This document shows, piece by piece, positions 1 through 8,169 of a DNA stretch of 64,000 bases. Origin of the DNA: G963665925 sp963676345. GTDB taxonomy: Bacteria > Bacillota > Clostridia > Peptostreptococcales > Acidaminobacteraceae. Position 1 is the stretch's first letter, and every line of letters starts with the position of its first letter. The position numbers and the translations under genes are program-made. The stretch is from contig CAXXTS010000001.1 in assembly GCA_963676345.2 (NCBI GenBank), forward strand, positions 1 to 64,000. The letters are read 5' to 3'. The notes beneath the pieces were generated by a model. It worked only from the letters and a program-made list of their open reading frames with translations, was not told the DNA's origin and searched no databases.

Positions 1-1
1 T

Positions 2-742
2 CTGATTACCCTCATGGCTCAAATCGGGTGCTTTGTTCCTGCTGAGTTTGCACAAATTGGTATAGTAGACAGGATATTTACCCGTGTCGGTGCGTCCGAT
101 GACCTATCACAAGGTCAAAGTACATTCATGGTTGAAATGTCTGAGCTTGCCAATATACTCCATAATGCGACTAAAAACTCGCTTGTTATTTTAGATGAAA
201 TAGGTCGGGGAACATCAACCTATGATGGCTTGTCTATTGCGTGGGCAGTGGTCGAGTACTTAACAGAAGAAGGCGGCATTCGAGCTAAAACAATGTTTGC
301 CACCCACTACCATGAACTGACTGAGCTTGAGGGGCGTTTCAGGGGCGTTAAAAACTTCTGTATATCCGTTAAGGAATCTGGCGATGACATTGTTTTTCTT
401 CATAAAATCATTCGCGGGGGTGCCAACCAGAGTTATGGCATCCAGGTAGCTAAACTGGCAGGGGTACCCTATGCAGTAATTGAAAAGGCTAAGCGTATTT
501 TGAGCAAGCTTGAAGAAAATGATATTAATAGGAATGTATCAAACTTAACAGATGACACCGAAACCGTTCAAATTAAAGAAACACAAGAGACATTAAGTAT
601 TAATGCGCAAGAGGCTGTACAGTTGTCGTTATTTGACTCTGAGGACAGTGTACTTGTAAAACGTTTAAAAGAAACCGATGTTATGTCTATGACGCCAATG
701 GACGCAATGAATCTTGTTTATGAACTTGGTTCAAGAGGCTAA
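2..742 (+). CDS. mutS: DNA mismatch repair protein MutS (C-terminal part, cut by window edge)
   Basis: MutS recognises mismatched bases and uses ATP to recruit MutL. The frame is already open at base 2, so only the last 246 or so residues are here. Visible are the end of the ATPase domain with Walker B (LVILDEIGRGTSTYDG), the FATHYHEL segment and the GGANQSYGIQVAKLAGVP stretch, all typical of MutS, then a polar linker and the C-terminal dimerisation tail. mutL starts 19 bases downstream, the usual mutS-mutL pairing. Identification is by sequence motifs and is secure; the N-terminal mismatch-binding domain lies outside the window. Confidence 0.97.
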   Translation: MITLMAQIGCFVPAEFAQIGIVDRIFTRVGASDDLSQGQSTFMVEMSELANILHNATKNSLVILDEIGRGTSTYDGLSIAWAVVEYLTEEGGIRAKTMFATHYHELTELEGRFRGVKNFCISVKESGDDIVFLHKIIRGGANQSYGIQVAKLAGVPYAVIEKAKRILSKLEENDINRNVSNLTDDTETVQIKETQETLSINAQEAVQLSLFDSEDSVLVKRLKETDVMSMTPMDAMNLVYELGSRG

Positions 743-761
743 GAAAATGTAGGTGTTTATT

Positions 762-3019
762 ATGAAGCGAATTCATAAGCTGGAAGCTAACATATCGAAT
801 AAAATTGCCGCTGGTGAAGTGGTTGAAAGACCTGCAGCTGTTGTAAAAGAGTTGGTTGAGAACGCCATAGATGCGGGTGCAACGCAAATTACAGTTGAAA
901 TACGAAAAGCCGGCAGGGCGCTTATTAGAGTGACTGACAATGGTTCTGGCATTGATCCCAATGATGTTGACTTGGCATTTGAACGTCATGCAACCAGTAA
1001 AATCGAGACTGTAGATGATATTTACAGTGTGGCTACACTGGGTTTCAGAGGTGAAGCGCTTGCCAGTATCAGTGCCGTATCCAATATGGATGTTATTACT
1101 AGAAGGCCGGATAGTGACACGGGTGTAAAGCTTTCCATGTCAGGTGGCAAAAGCCTGTCCAAGGAAGAAACGGGTTGTCCTGTTGGGACAACAATGATTG
1201 TAAAGGACTTATTTTTCAACACACCAGCCCGCCTTAAATTTTTGAAGTCGGACAATGCTGAGCGTACTGCATTAAGTGACATTGTCAATAAACTGGCCCT
1301 GTCTCACTGCGAAATTGGATTCAGATTTATTGTTGATGATAAAACATTATTCTCAACACCCGGCAAGGGCGATCTTTATAAGTCCATATATGCCATTTAT
1401 GAAAAAGAAATGACTCGTAATTTGATCCCAATAGACAAAACAGAAGGCGGCATGCGTATTAAGGGCTTTATGTCAAACCTGCAATATACGCGTGGCAATA
1501 GGAGCATGCAGAACTTTTTTGTAAATGGACGTTATATTAAATCTGGCGTACTGATGGACGGTGTTTCTATGGCTTATCGTGCTATGTTGACACCAGGGCG
1601 GTTTCCTGCTTGTTTTATTATGATTGAAGTAAGTCCAGACAAAGTGGATGTGAACATTCATCCCGCAAAGACAGAAATTAAGTTTCATCAGGAAGGCATA
1701 GTGAAGCAGGTGCTGTACACAGCTGTTTCGAGAAACACTTTTTTCATATAACCAAACGCCTGAAGTAAAACTGAGTGGTGATGAAGTATTTAGAAAAGTG
1801 GTCTTAGAACAAGAGAAAACATCAGAATCTTCTACGGATTCAAAAGACCTAAGTGTCGAAAATGGTGTAAAAAATGAAAACCATATAAAAGATACAAAGT
1901 CTACAAGTGGCAGTCTTGCACAAAAAACTATAGAGTCATCATCTGAAGCTTTACCTAATAGAAAGACGCAGAACGCGTATACTTCTACAAAAAAGATAGA
2001 TAGTCCACCACCAACTAAAAATGTTGATGGCATTCGAAGCCATCCGGTGTATGAATACACATATGGTGGAAATAATGATAAAAATCAAAATGATGAAAAC
2101 ATTAAGAATGCCCTGAAGTCAAATGGTAGTGATCCGGCAAGTGATTTTCAGCAGGCAAGTGAAGTAAAGGATCAGACTTCAAAACACGATGCGTATATGT
2201 CTTCAAGTCCAAGGAACACAGAGGAAACTACAGCTAGACTGAATGCGAGCAGTAACGCCAAACGAAATGAATCAGGGCATAAGAAACAAGCGCCTATTTC
2301 TAGTGGCAATACACTGAGCTATGACGCGCTGATTAATATACCTACTGAAGGGCTCATGCGAGAGAAAAGTCCCCCGGATCAAAAGGCCTACATAGATAGT
2401 GTCAAGGCTCAGCGTCTAGGGCATAAATCAGAAATTTATGATGAACTCCGCTACATTGGACAAATGTTCACAACTTATTTAATTTTTGAAAAGGCGGGTA
2501 AAATGTATCTGATTGACCAGCATGCGGCCCATGAAAAAATTCTTTTTGAACGCTTGCTCAGTCAGTACAGAAAATCTGCTCTTGATCGTCAAATTTTGCT
2601 TGATCCAATTCTTATTGAGCTTTCCTATGACATACACAACAGTGTGCTTAAGCAAAGCGACTTGTTTGAGAAACTCGGACTGCAAATTGAAGATTTCGGT
2701 GGACAGTCTATTGTCATACGAGAAATACCGGCCCTGCTTGACCGATCAGGCGCAGAAGCGCTCTTTAGAAAAGCACTCGACAAATTTGGGACCTATAATG
2801 CAGACACGGTTGAGGTGGGTCGCTCAGCGGCTGGAAAACATCATGCAGGAGTCCTGCAAGACCGCTATCAAGGCACATGATTATATGGCTGACATTGAAG
2901 TAGAAACACTCATTGACCAGTTAAAGGGACTGGACGATCCGTATACTTGTCCGCATGGTCGTCCAATAATCATATCAATAAGCCGATCAGAAATTGAGAA
3001 GAAGTTTAAACGAACTTAG
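762..3019 (+). pseudogene. mutL: DNA mismatch repair protein MutL, interrupted by two frameshifts
   Basis: MutL is the ATPase that couples mismatch recognition by MutS to strand removal. The start is ATG 762 behind a TAGGTG ribosome binding site. The N-terminal GHKL ATPase is intact (KIAAGEVVERPAAVVKEL, DNGSGI, GFRGEAL). The frame then breaks twice. The first break is at a run of six T (1739-1744), where dropping one T restores an SYNQTPEVKLSG continuation. The second is near 2820 at a GGG, where dropping one G joins the middle frame to the C-terminal endonuclease/dimerisation domain ending in CPHGRP. Corrected length is about 751 residues, with a long Ser/Lys/Asn-rich linker. Both breaks look like single-base insertions in homopolymers, so sequencing error and real inactivation are both possible. 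Confidence 0.9.
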
Positions 3020-3068
3020 AAGAGGGCGTATTGTATGTGCGCCTAGAAGTTGAATTAAGGAAGATATT

Positions 3069-4004
3069 ATGAAACCAACAGTACTTATTATCGGCGGGCC
3101 TACAGCAGTAGGTAAAACCGCTACTTCAATAGAAATGGCAAAGCGTCATAATGGAGAAGTTATTTCAGCCGATTCAATGCAGATCTATAAGCATATGGAT
3201 ATTGGAAGTGCAAAGCCCACGCAAGAGGAAATGGGAGACATTCCACATTATCTGATCGACTTTATTGACCCAAAAGACAGCTACAGTGTCTCTGATTTTC
3301 AAAAAGACGCTTTTGAAAAGATCGATGCAGTTGTTCAAAAAGGAAAGCTTCCTATCGTTGTTGGTGGAACAGGCCTTTACTTGAACGCCCTTATGTACGA
3401 AATGGATTTCTCAGAAACTGTAGGTGACCCTGAATTTCGTGAAGAAATGCGAAGGCAAGCCATGGAAAAGGGGAGTGAGTACATACATGATCTGCTTAAA
3501 GCGGTAGACCCTGAAGCGGCTGAGCGCATCCACCATAGAAACATGAAACGCGTGATTCGTGCCCTTGAAATCTGTCGAGTAACAGGTGGTACAGCAAAGG
3601 ATTTTGCAAAAGACCCGGTTCTTAATGAACGTTATCATTTCATTTTTATTGCCCTTACTGGGAACCGCAAAAAGCTTTATGCACGCATTAATAAGCGTGT
3701 TGACCAAATGCTTGAAGAAGGTCTTGTAGAAGAGGTCAAAAAATTAAAAAATATGGGTTTAACAGATTCGTATCAGTCCATGAAGGGTATAGGCTATAAG
3801 GAAGTGCTGGCCTATCTCGATAACCGATATGATTTTGATACCATGGTAAGCATCATAAAGCAAAGTTCCAGAAGGTATGCAAAGAGACAGCTCACTTGGC
3901 TAAGAAGATATGAGAACCTACAGTGGTTCGATATAGACAAGCTTGGTGGCCTTTCAAGCCTTTTGGATCATATAGATAACTATATTAAACAGAAGAAAGC
4001 ATAG
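3069..4004 (+). CDS. miaA: tRNA dimethylallyltransferase MiaA
   Basis: MiaA adds a dimethylallyl group to N6 of A37 in tRNAs reading codons that start with U. The 311-residue length is normal for the family. The P-loop GGPTAVGKTAT lies at residues 9-19, followed by the substrate motif SADSMQIYKHMDIGSAKPT, GGTGLYLNAL and the C-terminal RRYAKRQLTWLR segment. The start ATG follows AAGGAAG at good spacing. It lies between mutL and hfq, a classic Clostridia/Bacillus order, and probably belongs to the same transcript, since hfq begins only 10 bases after its stop. Confidence 0.97.
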   Translation: MKPTVLIIGGPTAVGKTATSIEMAKRHNGEVISADSMQIYKHMDIGSAKPTQEEMGDIPHYLIDFIDPKDSYSVSDFQKDAFEKIDAVVQKGKLPIVVGGTGLYLNALMYEMDFSETVGDPEFREEMRRQAMEKGSEYIHDLLKAVDPEAAERIHHRNMKRVIRALEICRVTGGTAKDFAKDPVLNERYHFIFIALTGNRKKLYARINKRVDQMLEEGLVEEVKKLKNMGLTDSYQSMKGIGYKEVLAYLDNRYDFDTMVSIIKQSSRRYAKRQLTWLRRYENLQWFDIDKLGGLSSLLDHIDNYIKQKKA

Positions 4005-4014
4005 GAGGGGTTAT

Positions 4015-4263
4015 ATGAAATCAGCACTGAACCTGCAAGACATTTTCTTAAACCACTGTCGAAAGGACCACACACCAATTACGATATTCCTTGTAAGTGG
4101 TTACCAAATCAAAGGCTATGTAAAAGGCTTTGACAGCTACACTATCGTAATGGATAGCGACGGGAAACAACAAATGATTTACAAGCATGCAATCTCTACG
4201 ATTATTCCATCTCGTGCAGTAAATTTCAATATGAATAAAGACAACAACGGTGGAGAAAAGTAG
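4015..4263 (+). CDS. hfq: RNA chaperone Hfq
   Basis: Hfq is a hexameric Sm-like ring that binds small RNAs and mRNAs. The 82-residue product has the Sm1 part (LNLQDIFLNHCRKDHTPITIF) and the Sm2-type YKHAISTI segment near residue 60, where the family has the YKHAIST motif. A short acidic/Asn-rich tail follows, as in Gram-positive Hfq. The start has a strong AGGAGG site. It sits directly after miaA, as in many bacteria. Confidence 0.96.
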   Translation: MKSALNLQDIFLNHCRKDHTPITIFLVSGYQIKGYVKGFDSYTIVMDSDGKQQMIYKHAISTIIPSRAVNFNMNKDNNGGEK

Positions 4264-4308
4264 AAAGAAAACGTATGTGCTTGTGACCTAATAAAGCGGG
4301 AGGCGCGT

Positions 4309-5025
4309 ATGAAGAGCAAAAATAAAATTTTGATGGTTGAAGACGAACAGGAAATCTATGATTTAACGAAACTTTATTTCGATAAAGAAGACCTTGAACT
4401 GGATCACGTATCAAGTGGTAATGCAGCAATACGCTATATTACAGATAAAGAGCCTGATCTTGTACTGCTGGATGTCGGTCTGCCTGACGCATCGGGTTTT
4501 GATATCATACATAAAATTAAAGAAATTAGTGATGTGCCTGTTATCTTTCTTACATCTAAAAGCAGAATAAGAGACCAGCTCAGTGGTTTTAAGTCTGGTG
4601 CTGAGGACTATATTCTCAAGCCTTTTCATCCGCAGCTTTTAACAGAAAAGGTGCGTGTTCACCTGCGCAAGCAGTCAAAAAATGCTCAACCTGCGTCAAA
4701 CGCAATACTTAAGTACAATCACATAACCATTAATTATGAAAATCAGTCTGTCCATATAGGTTCAAAGAAAGTGCCTCTGACTCAAACAGAATTTCAGATT
4801 ATGTCTATTCTGGCAGAGCACCCAGGTCAGTATTTTACTTCATCGGCTATTTATGAAAAACTATGGTTTGAAAGCGCGATGGGAGATACACGGGGTGTTT
4901 TGGTGCATATCAGCAATTTGAGAAAGAAGCTTCAAAAGATAGAACCGAATAAGTCATTTATTATGACTAAGAGAAATCATGGGTATAAGTTCAATGAACA
5001 CCTGTGTGAAGCAGTACACTCTTAA
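4309..5025 (+). CDS. OmpR/PhoB-family response regulator
   Basis: Two-component response regulator of 238 residues. The receiver domain has acidic residues at the start (VEDEQE), the phospho-acceptor Asp at residue 55 (LLDVGLPD), the conserved Thr/Ser (FLTSK) and the Lys (LKPFHP). A winged-helix DNA-binding domain of OmpR type fills the C-terminal half (TQTEFQIMSILAEHPGQ, RGVLVHISNLRKKL). The start has a GGGAGG site. It lies 45 bases after hfq and ends just before a strong terminator. A soluble histidine kinase is encoded convergently at 5340-7073 and is the most likely partner, which is inferred from position only. Confidence 0.93.
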   Translation: MKSKNKILMVEDEQEIYDLTKLYFDKEDLELDHVSSGNAAIRYITDKEPDLVLLDVGLPDASGFDIIHKIKEISDVPVIFLTSKSRIRDQLSGFKSGAEDYILKPFHPQLLTEKVRVHLRKQSKNAQPASNAILKYNHITINYENQSVHIGSKKVPLTQTEFQIMSILAEHPGQYFTSSAIYEKLWFESAMGDTRGVLVHISNLRKKLQKIEPNKSFIMTKRNHGYKFNEHLCEAVHS

Positions 5026-5046
5026 GCATATGTGCTAAAGCGTAAA

Positions 5047-5080
5047 GAATCCCCCGGTCTTGAAAGACTGGGGGATTTTA
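5047..5080 (+). terminator. Rho-independent terminator after the response regulator
   Basis: A 14-bp stem (arms 5048-5061 and 5064-5077, nearly perfect, GC-rich CCCCC/GGGGG core) is followed by TTTTA. It starts 22 bases after the response regulator stop. Confidence 0.85.
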
Positions 5081-5111
5081 CGGCCTTAAAACCCCGAAAT
5101 CCTGCGTTGCT

Positions 5112-5168
5112 GGCTAAAAGCCATACCAGTCACGTACGCAGAGTACGATCCTGGTGCGACTTTCAGCC
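5112..5168. repeat. Imperfect palindromic intergenic element
   Basis: A 57-base dyad: GGCTAAAAG pairs with CTTTCAGCC at the outside, CCAG with CTGG and CGTAC with GTACG inside. It lies between two terminator hairpins and has no coding signals. Elements with a central ACGTAC...GTACG core are common dispersed intergenic repeats in many bacteria; that assignment comes from memory of such elements, not from a search. Confidence 0.5.
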
Positions 5169-5229
5169 GCGTCTTGTCTTTCAAAGTTTTAAGACAGTCG
5201 AGATATTATTGACTTTATCAAGAATTTCA

Positions 5230-5262
5230 GCCTCCAGTCTTAAAAAGACTGGAGGCTTTTAT
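5230..5262. terminator. Second terminator hairpin, shared between converging genes
   Basis: Perfect 12-bp stem GCCTCCAGTCTT/AAGACTGGAGGC with an AAA loop (5230-5256), followed on the plus strand by TTTTATATTTT. It is related to the hairpin at 5047 (same GTCTT/AAGAC core). It probably ends either read-through from the left or the histidine kinase transcript coming from the right. Confidence 0.7.
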
Positions 5263-5339
5263 ATTTTGAAAATAAGTGTATTAAGAGCAACCGCACTGCC
5301 AAAGCTAAAGCGCTTTGCTTGAATACTCGGGTTTTCACC

Positions 5340-7073
5340 TCATACTATTTTTACTGGAAGGCTAAAAGAAAACTCTGACCCTTTGCCCAAATGGCTCTTC
5401 ACCCAAATGTTGCCTCCGAGCATTTGTATGGTCTGCCTGCAGTAGTGAAGACCAAGCCCTTTGCCTTCTTCTTCTTTTGTTCCAGAAGCTCTAAAATAGG
5501 GCTCGAAAATATGAATCTGATCTTGCTCTGAAATGCCACACCCTTGATCTTGTATATGAAAGGTAATGAAATTGCTTCGTTCTTCATAATGAATGTGAAC
5601 CTTGGATGTACCAGGGGAGTATTTTAATGCATTGCTAATCAAGTTGTCAATAACTTGCGTAACAGGAAGGAGTGTTGCGACCACATGCCGTTCGTCTAGC
5701 TTATTATCTCTGTGAATATGTACTCGGTTATCGACATATGCGTAAGCCATTTCGCAGTAACTTGCGATATGATCTACACTGGTCTGCGAAGGCATTTTCT
5801 GAATACTCAACTGTTTTTCATCTTCTAAATCCAGCTCATCAACAATACATCCAATAGATTCAATTTTACGAAGCATAGTTTCAATCATTCCCTTATTAAA
5901 ATCAATGTGGCCATCTTTGACGGCTTCTACACTCATCTTTAAGATTGAAACAGCATTTCTTATTTCGTGTGATGCCGTATCTATTCGTTTATTCATTGAT
6001 GACCTGTAGAAGTCAATGGCAGCAACAGAAATTCGGGTACTGCTTTTAGCCTGCTCTAGTACATTAATTTCATATTTAACTTGTTTCAAGTCTTTGAGAA
6101 GCGTGGAACAGTTGATGGTATTTTTAGAGTAATTGTCCACTACACGTGCCTTTATTTCGTCGTGTTTTTCTTTATATTTCTTAAGCTGCGAAGGTTCAAG
6201 AAACTTATCGTAGAGACTGAGCACTTGAATGTTGAGCCAGAGCCTGTAAGGGTCAGCACCGCGCATTTGAGAAAGAGCATCGCAGGCTTCTTCCATTAAG
6301 GGGCCAATTCGCTTGGTGTCTGATTTTGAGAACTCGTGGATCAAGTTCATAACTGCCCGTGCATAGCCACCCGCATAGCCCATGCGCTTAAAAACATGGA
6401 GGGCATCAAGATAACTTTTTTGAGCATTGAACTTGGCTCCGAGAAACTGATCCACTTCACCGAGCTCAAGAATAACTTTTCCGTACAACCAAGGAATATT
6501 GCGCTCCACAGAGAGTCTTTTAGCTTTAGAAAGGTATTGACGCGTCAGCAGGTAATCCCCGCTGAGTTTAGAAATAGCGCTCAATTGTAATAGGGTCAAG
6601 ACAATGAGTTCAGCAGATTCTGTCATGAGTGCCAGGCTATGTGCCGTTTTAGCATAGCTGTAGGATATATGTAATTGCTGCATTTTCATAAAGTAATTGC
6701 AAAGCCTTAATTTTATACGTGCCGATTGGCTTGGTGTTAAACCAATGACCTTATCATATTCAAGCATTTCCAACCATTCAAGTGACAAATCCTGATTGTC
6801 GAGAAACTGTAGGACATCTGAAATAAAAAGGCGTATTTCGAATTGGTCTGTATCCTTGCCATCCTTTAGCAGTATGGAATAGAGTTCAACAATCTCCTGT
6901 GGCGTGAGCACATTGCTATCAAGAAGCAGTGAAGCTTTGGCATAGGCTAAAATCATACGCGCACGTGAAACTGGACTTGTATTGCCAACGTGGTTACCCG
7001 ACTCCAAATAAATTTCGATGGTCTGACAGGTCTTGTCAGGATGCTTGTATATATTTAAATGATCAAGTGTCAT
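5340..7073 (-). CDS. Soluble histidine kinase with N-terminal helical (TPR-like) region
   Basis: Sensor kinase of 577 residues if started at the ATG at 7073, which has an AGGAG site eight bases upstream; a longer frame reaching 7202 has no such signal. There is no membrane segment or signal peptide. Residues 50-310 are all-helical and resemble TPR/MalT-type repeats, followed by a short coiled coil. The H-box is ASHEIRNAV with His at residue 369. The ATPase has ISNALKYSP (N box), DQGCGISEQDQIHIFEPYF (G1/F) and EGKGLGLHYC (G2), and ends in GSEFSFSLPV. It probably phosphorylates the response regulator at 4309, which is inferred from convergence. The input signal is unknown and likely cytoplasmic. 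Confidence 0.9.
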   Translation of the reverse strand: MTLDHLNIYKHPDKTCQTIEIYLESGNHVGNTSPVSRARMILAYAKASLLLDSNVLTPQEIVELYSILLKDGKDTDQFEIRLFISDVLQFLDNQDLSLEWLEMLEYDKVIGLTPSQSARIKLRLCNYFMKMQQLHISYSYAKTAHSLALMTESAELIVLTLLQLSAISKLSGDYLLTRQYLSKAKRLSVERNIPWLYGKVILELGEVDQFLGAKFNAQKSYLDALHVFKRMGYAGGYARAVMNLIHEFSKSDTKRIGPLMEEACDALSQMRGADPYRLWLNIQVLSLYDKFLEPSQLKKYKEKHDEIKARVVDNYSKNTINCSTLLKDLKQVKYEINVLEQAKSSTRISVAAIDFYRSSMNKRIDTASHEIRNAVSILKMSVEAVKDGHIDFNKGMIETMLRKIESIGCIVDELDLEDEKQLSIQKMPSQTSVDHIASYCEMAYAYVDNRVHIHRDNKLDERHVVATLLPVTQVIDNLISNALKYSPGTSKVHIHYEERSNFITFHIQDQGCGISEQDQIHIFEPYFRASGTKEEEGKGLGLHYCRQTIQMLGGNIWVKSHLGKGSEFSFSLPVKIV

Positions 7074-7236
7074 AAAGATCCTCCTTCTGTGGTGAATAAT
7101 ATACCCATTTTTTAGTGAAAGTAGAGTTAATTCTTTAATAAATATGCTTGAATCTAAAGCTACATAAATTTTGTGGTTTAAAAATGAGCCGTTTAAGTCC
7201 ATTGGGTATATAAATTACAGGGTGGGAGGCGTTTAT

Positions 7237-8169
7237 ATGATTATGTGGAAGAGCGTTGGCTTAGAGGACAAGGAAAAAATTGATGCCTTTTACAAGCCGT
7301 ATAAATCAGAGGTTTCTGATTATAATTTTACACAACTACTCATTTGGTCAGATGCATACCAAATCGAATATGCAATTATTGAGGGGTGTCTAGTTGTAAA
7401 ATTGAAAGATCCGGCAGAAACATTGCCCTACATTCATATGCCTGTAGGGCCTGGCGATATAGGACGTGCAGTTGAAACCGTGAAAGAAGCTTTTGAAAAG
7501 AGGGGCAATTACCTTACCATACGCAGTATTACGAGAAATCAGTACTTTGAGCTTAAAAGAGCGACAAAGAATCATTTGAAATTTAAACTGCTCAGAAATC
7601 AGTATGAGTACATTTATCCATCGAATGATTTGTCAAAGCTCAATACAAAAAAACTAAAACGGAAGCTGGATATGTACCGGCGTTTTAGCAAGCACCATGA
7701 CGTTAAGGTGAGGTCAATGTCTATAGATGACAGTGAAAAAATTAGTACGCTTTTATTAGCATGGTCTGAAGGTGCTCCAAACAGTGAAATACTAGAGGCT
7801 GAACGTACAGGCATAGAGCGGGTGCTGAACAACTGGAATAAGCTTGATGCTCAGGGTTGTGTGATAGAAGTCGATAAACAACCTGTGGCATTTTCAATTG
7901 GGGAACCCTTAACGGACAATACCTTTTTAATATTGGCTGAAAAGGCTACACGTGAATTCAAGGGGGCTTATGTAGCAGTTATAAAGGAGTTTGCAGGCAT
8001 GTATACTGGCAGTTACAAATTCACAAATCGCGAAGAAGATTTGGGCATACCGGGACTGCGCAAGGCTAAAATGCTTTTTAGACCCTGTCGATTTGTAGAG
8101 AAAGGTGTAGCCTACTTTAATAATGGCAACGGTCAAAAGGGAGGGGCAATGAATGAAAAAGACGATTAG
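7237..8169 (+). CDS. DUF2156 (phosphatidylglycerol lysyltransferase C-terminal-like) protein
   Basis: A 310-residue soluble protein built like the DUF2156 family, which has two GNAT-like folds related to the aminoacyl-transferase part of MprF and to FemX. Supporting features are the N-terminal SDYNFTQLLIWSD block, the middle KLKRKLDMYRRFSKHHDV segment and the C-terminal KFTNREEDLGIPGLRKAK motif seen in that family. The ATG at 7237 is preferred because GGGAGG lies 7-8 bases upstream; a longer frame from 7171 lacks a site. The end overlaps the next gene by 17 bases, so the two are probably translated together. The actual substrate cannot be told. Confidence 0.85.
   Translation: MIMWKSVGLEDKEKIDAFYKPYKSEVSDYNFTQLLIWSDAYQIEYAIIEGCLVVKLKDPAETLPYIHMPVGPGDIGRAVETVKEAFEKRGNYLTIRSITRNQYFELKRATKNHLKFKLLRNQYEYIYPSNDLSKLNTKKLKRKLDMYRRFSKHHDVKVRSMSIDDSEKISTLLLAWSEGAPNSEILEAERTGIERVLNNWNKLDAQGCVIEVDKQPVAFSIGEPLTDNTFLILAEKATREFKGAYVAVIKEFAGMYTGSYKFTNREEDLGIPGLRKAKMLFRPCRFVEKGVAYFNNGNGQKGGAMNEKDD

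Noticed and set aside
5032..5322. 96-residue plus-strand frame between the response regulator and histidine kinase
   Set aside because: It translates two terminator hairpins and the palindrome; no ribosome site.
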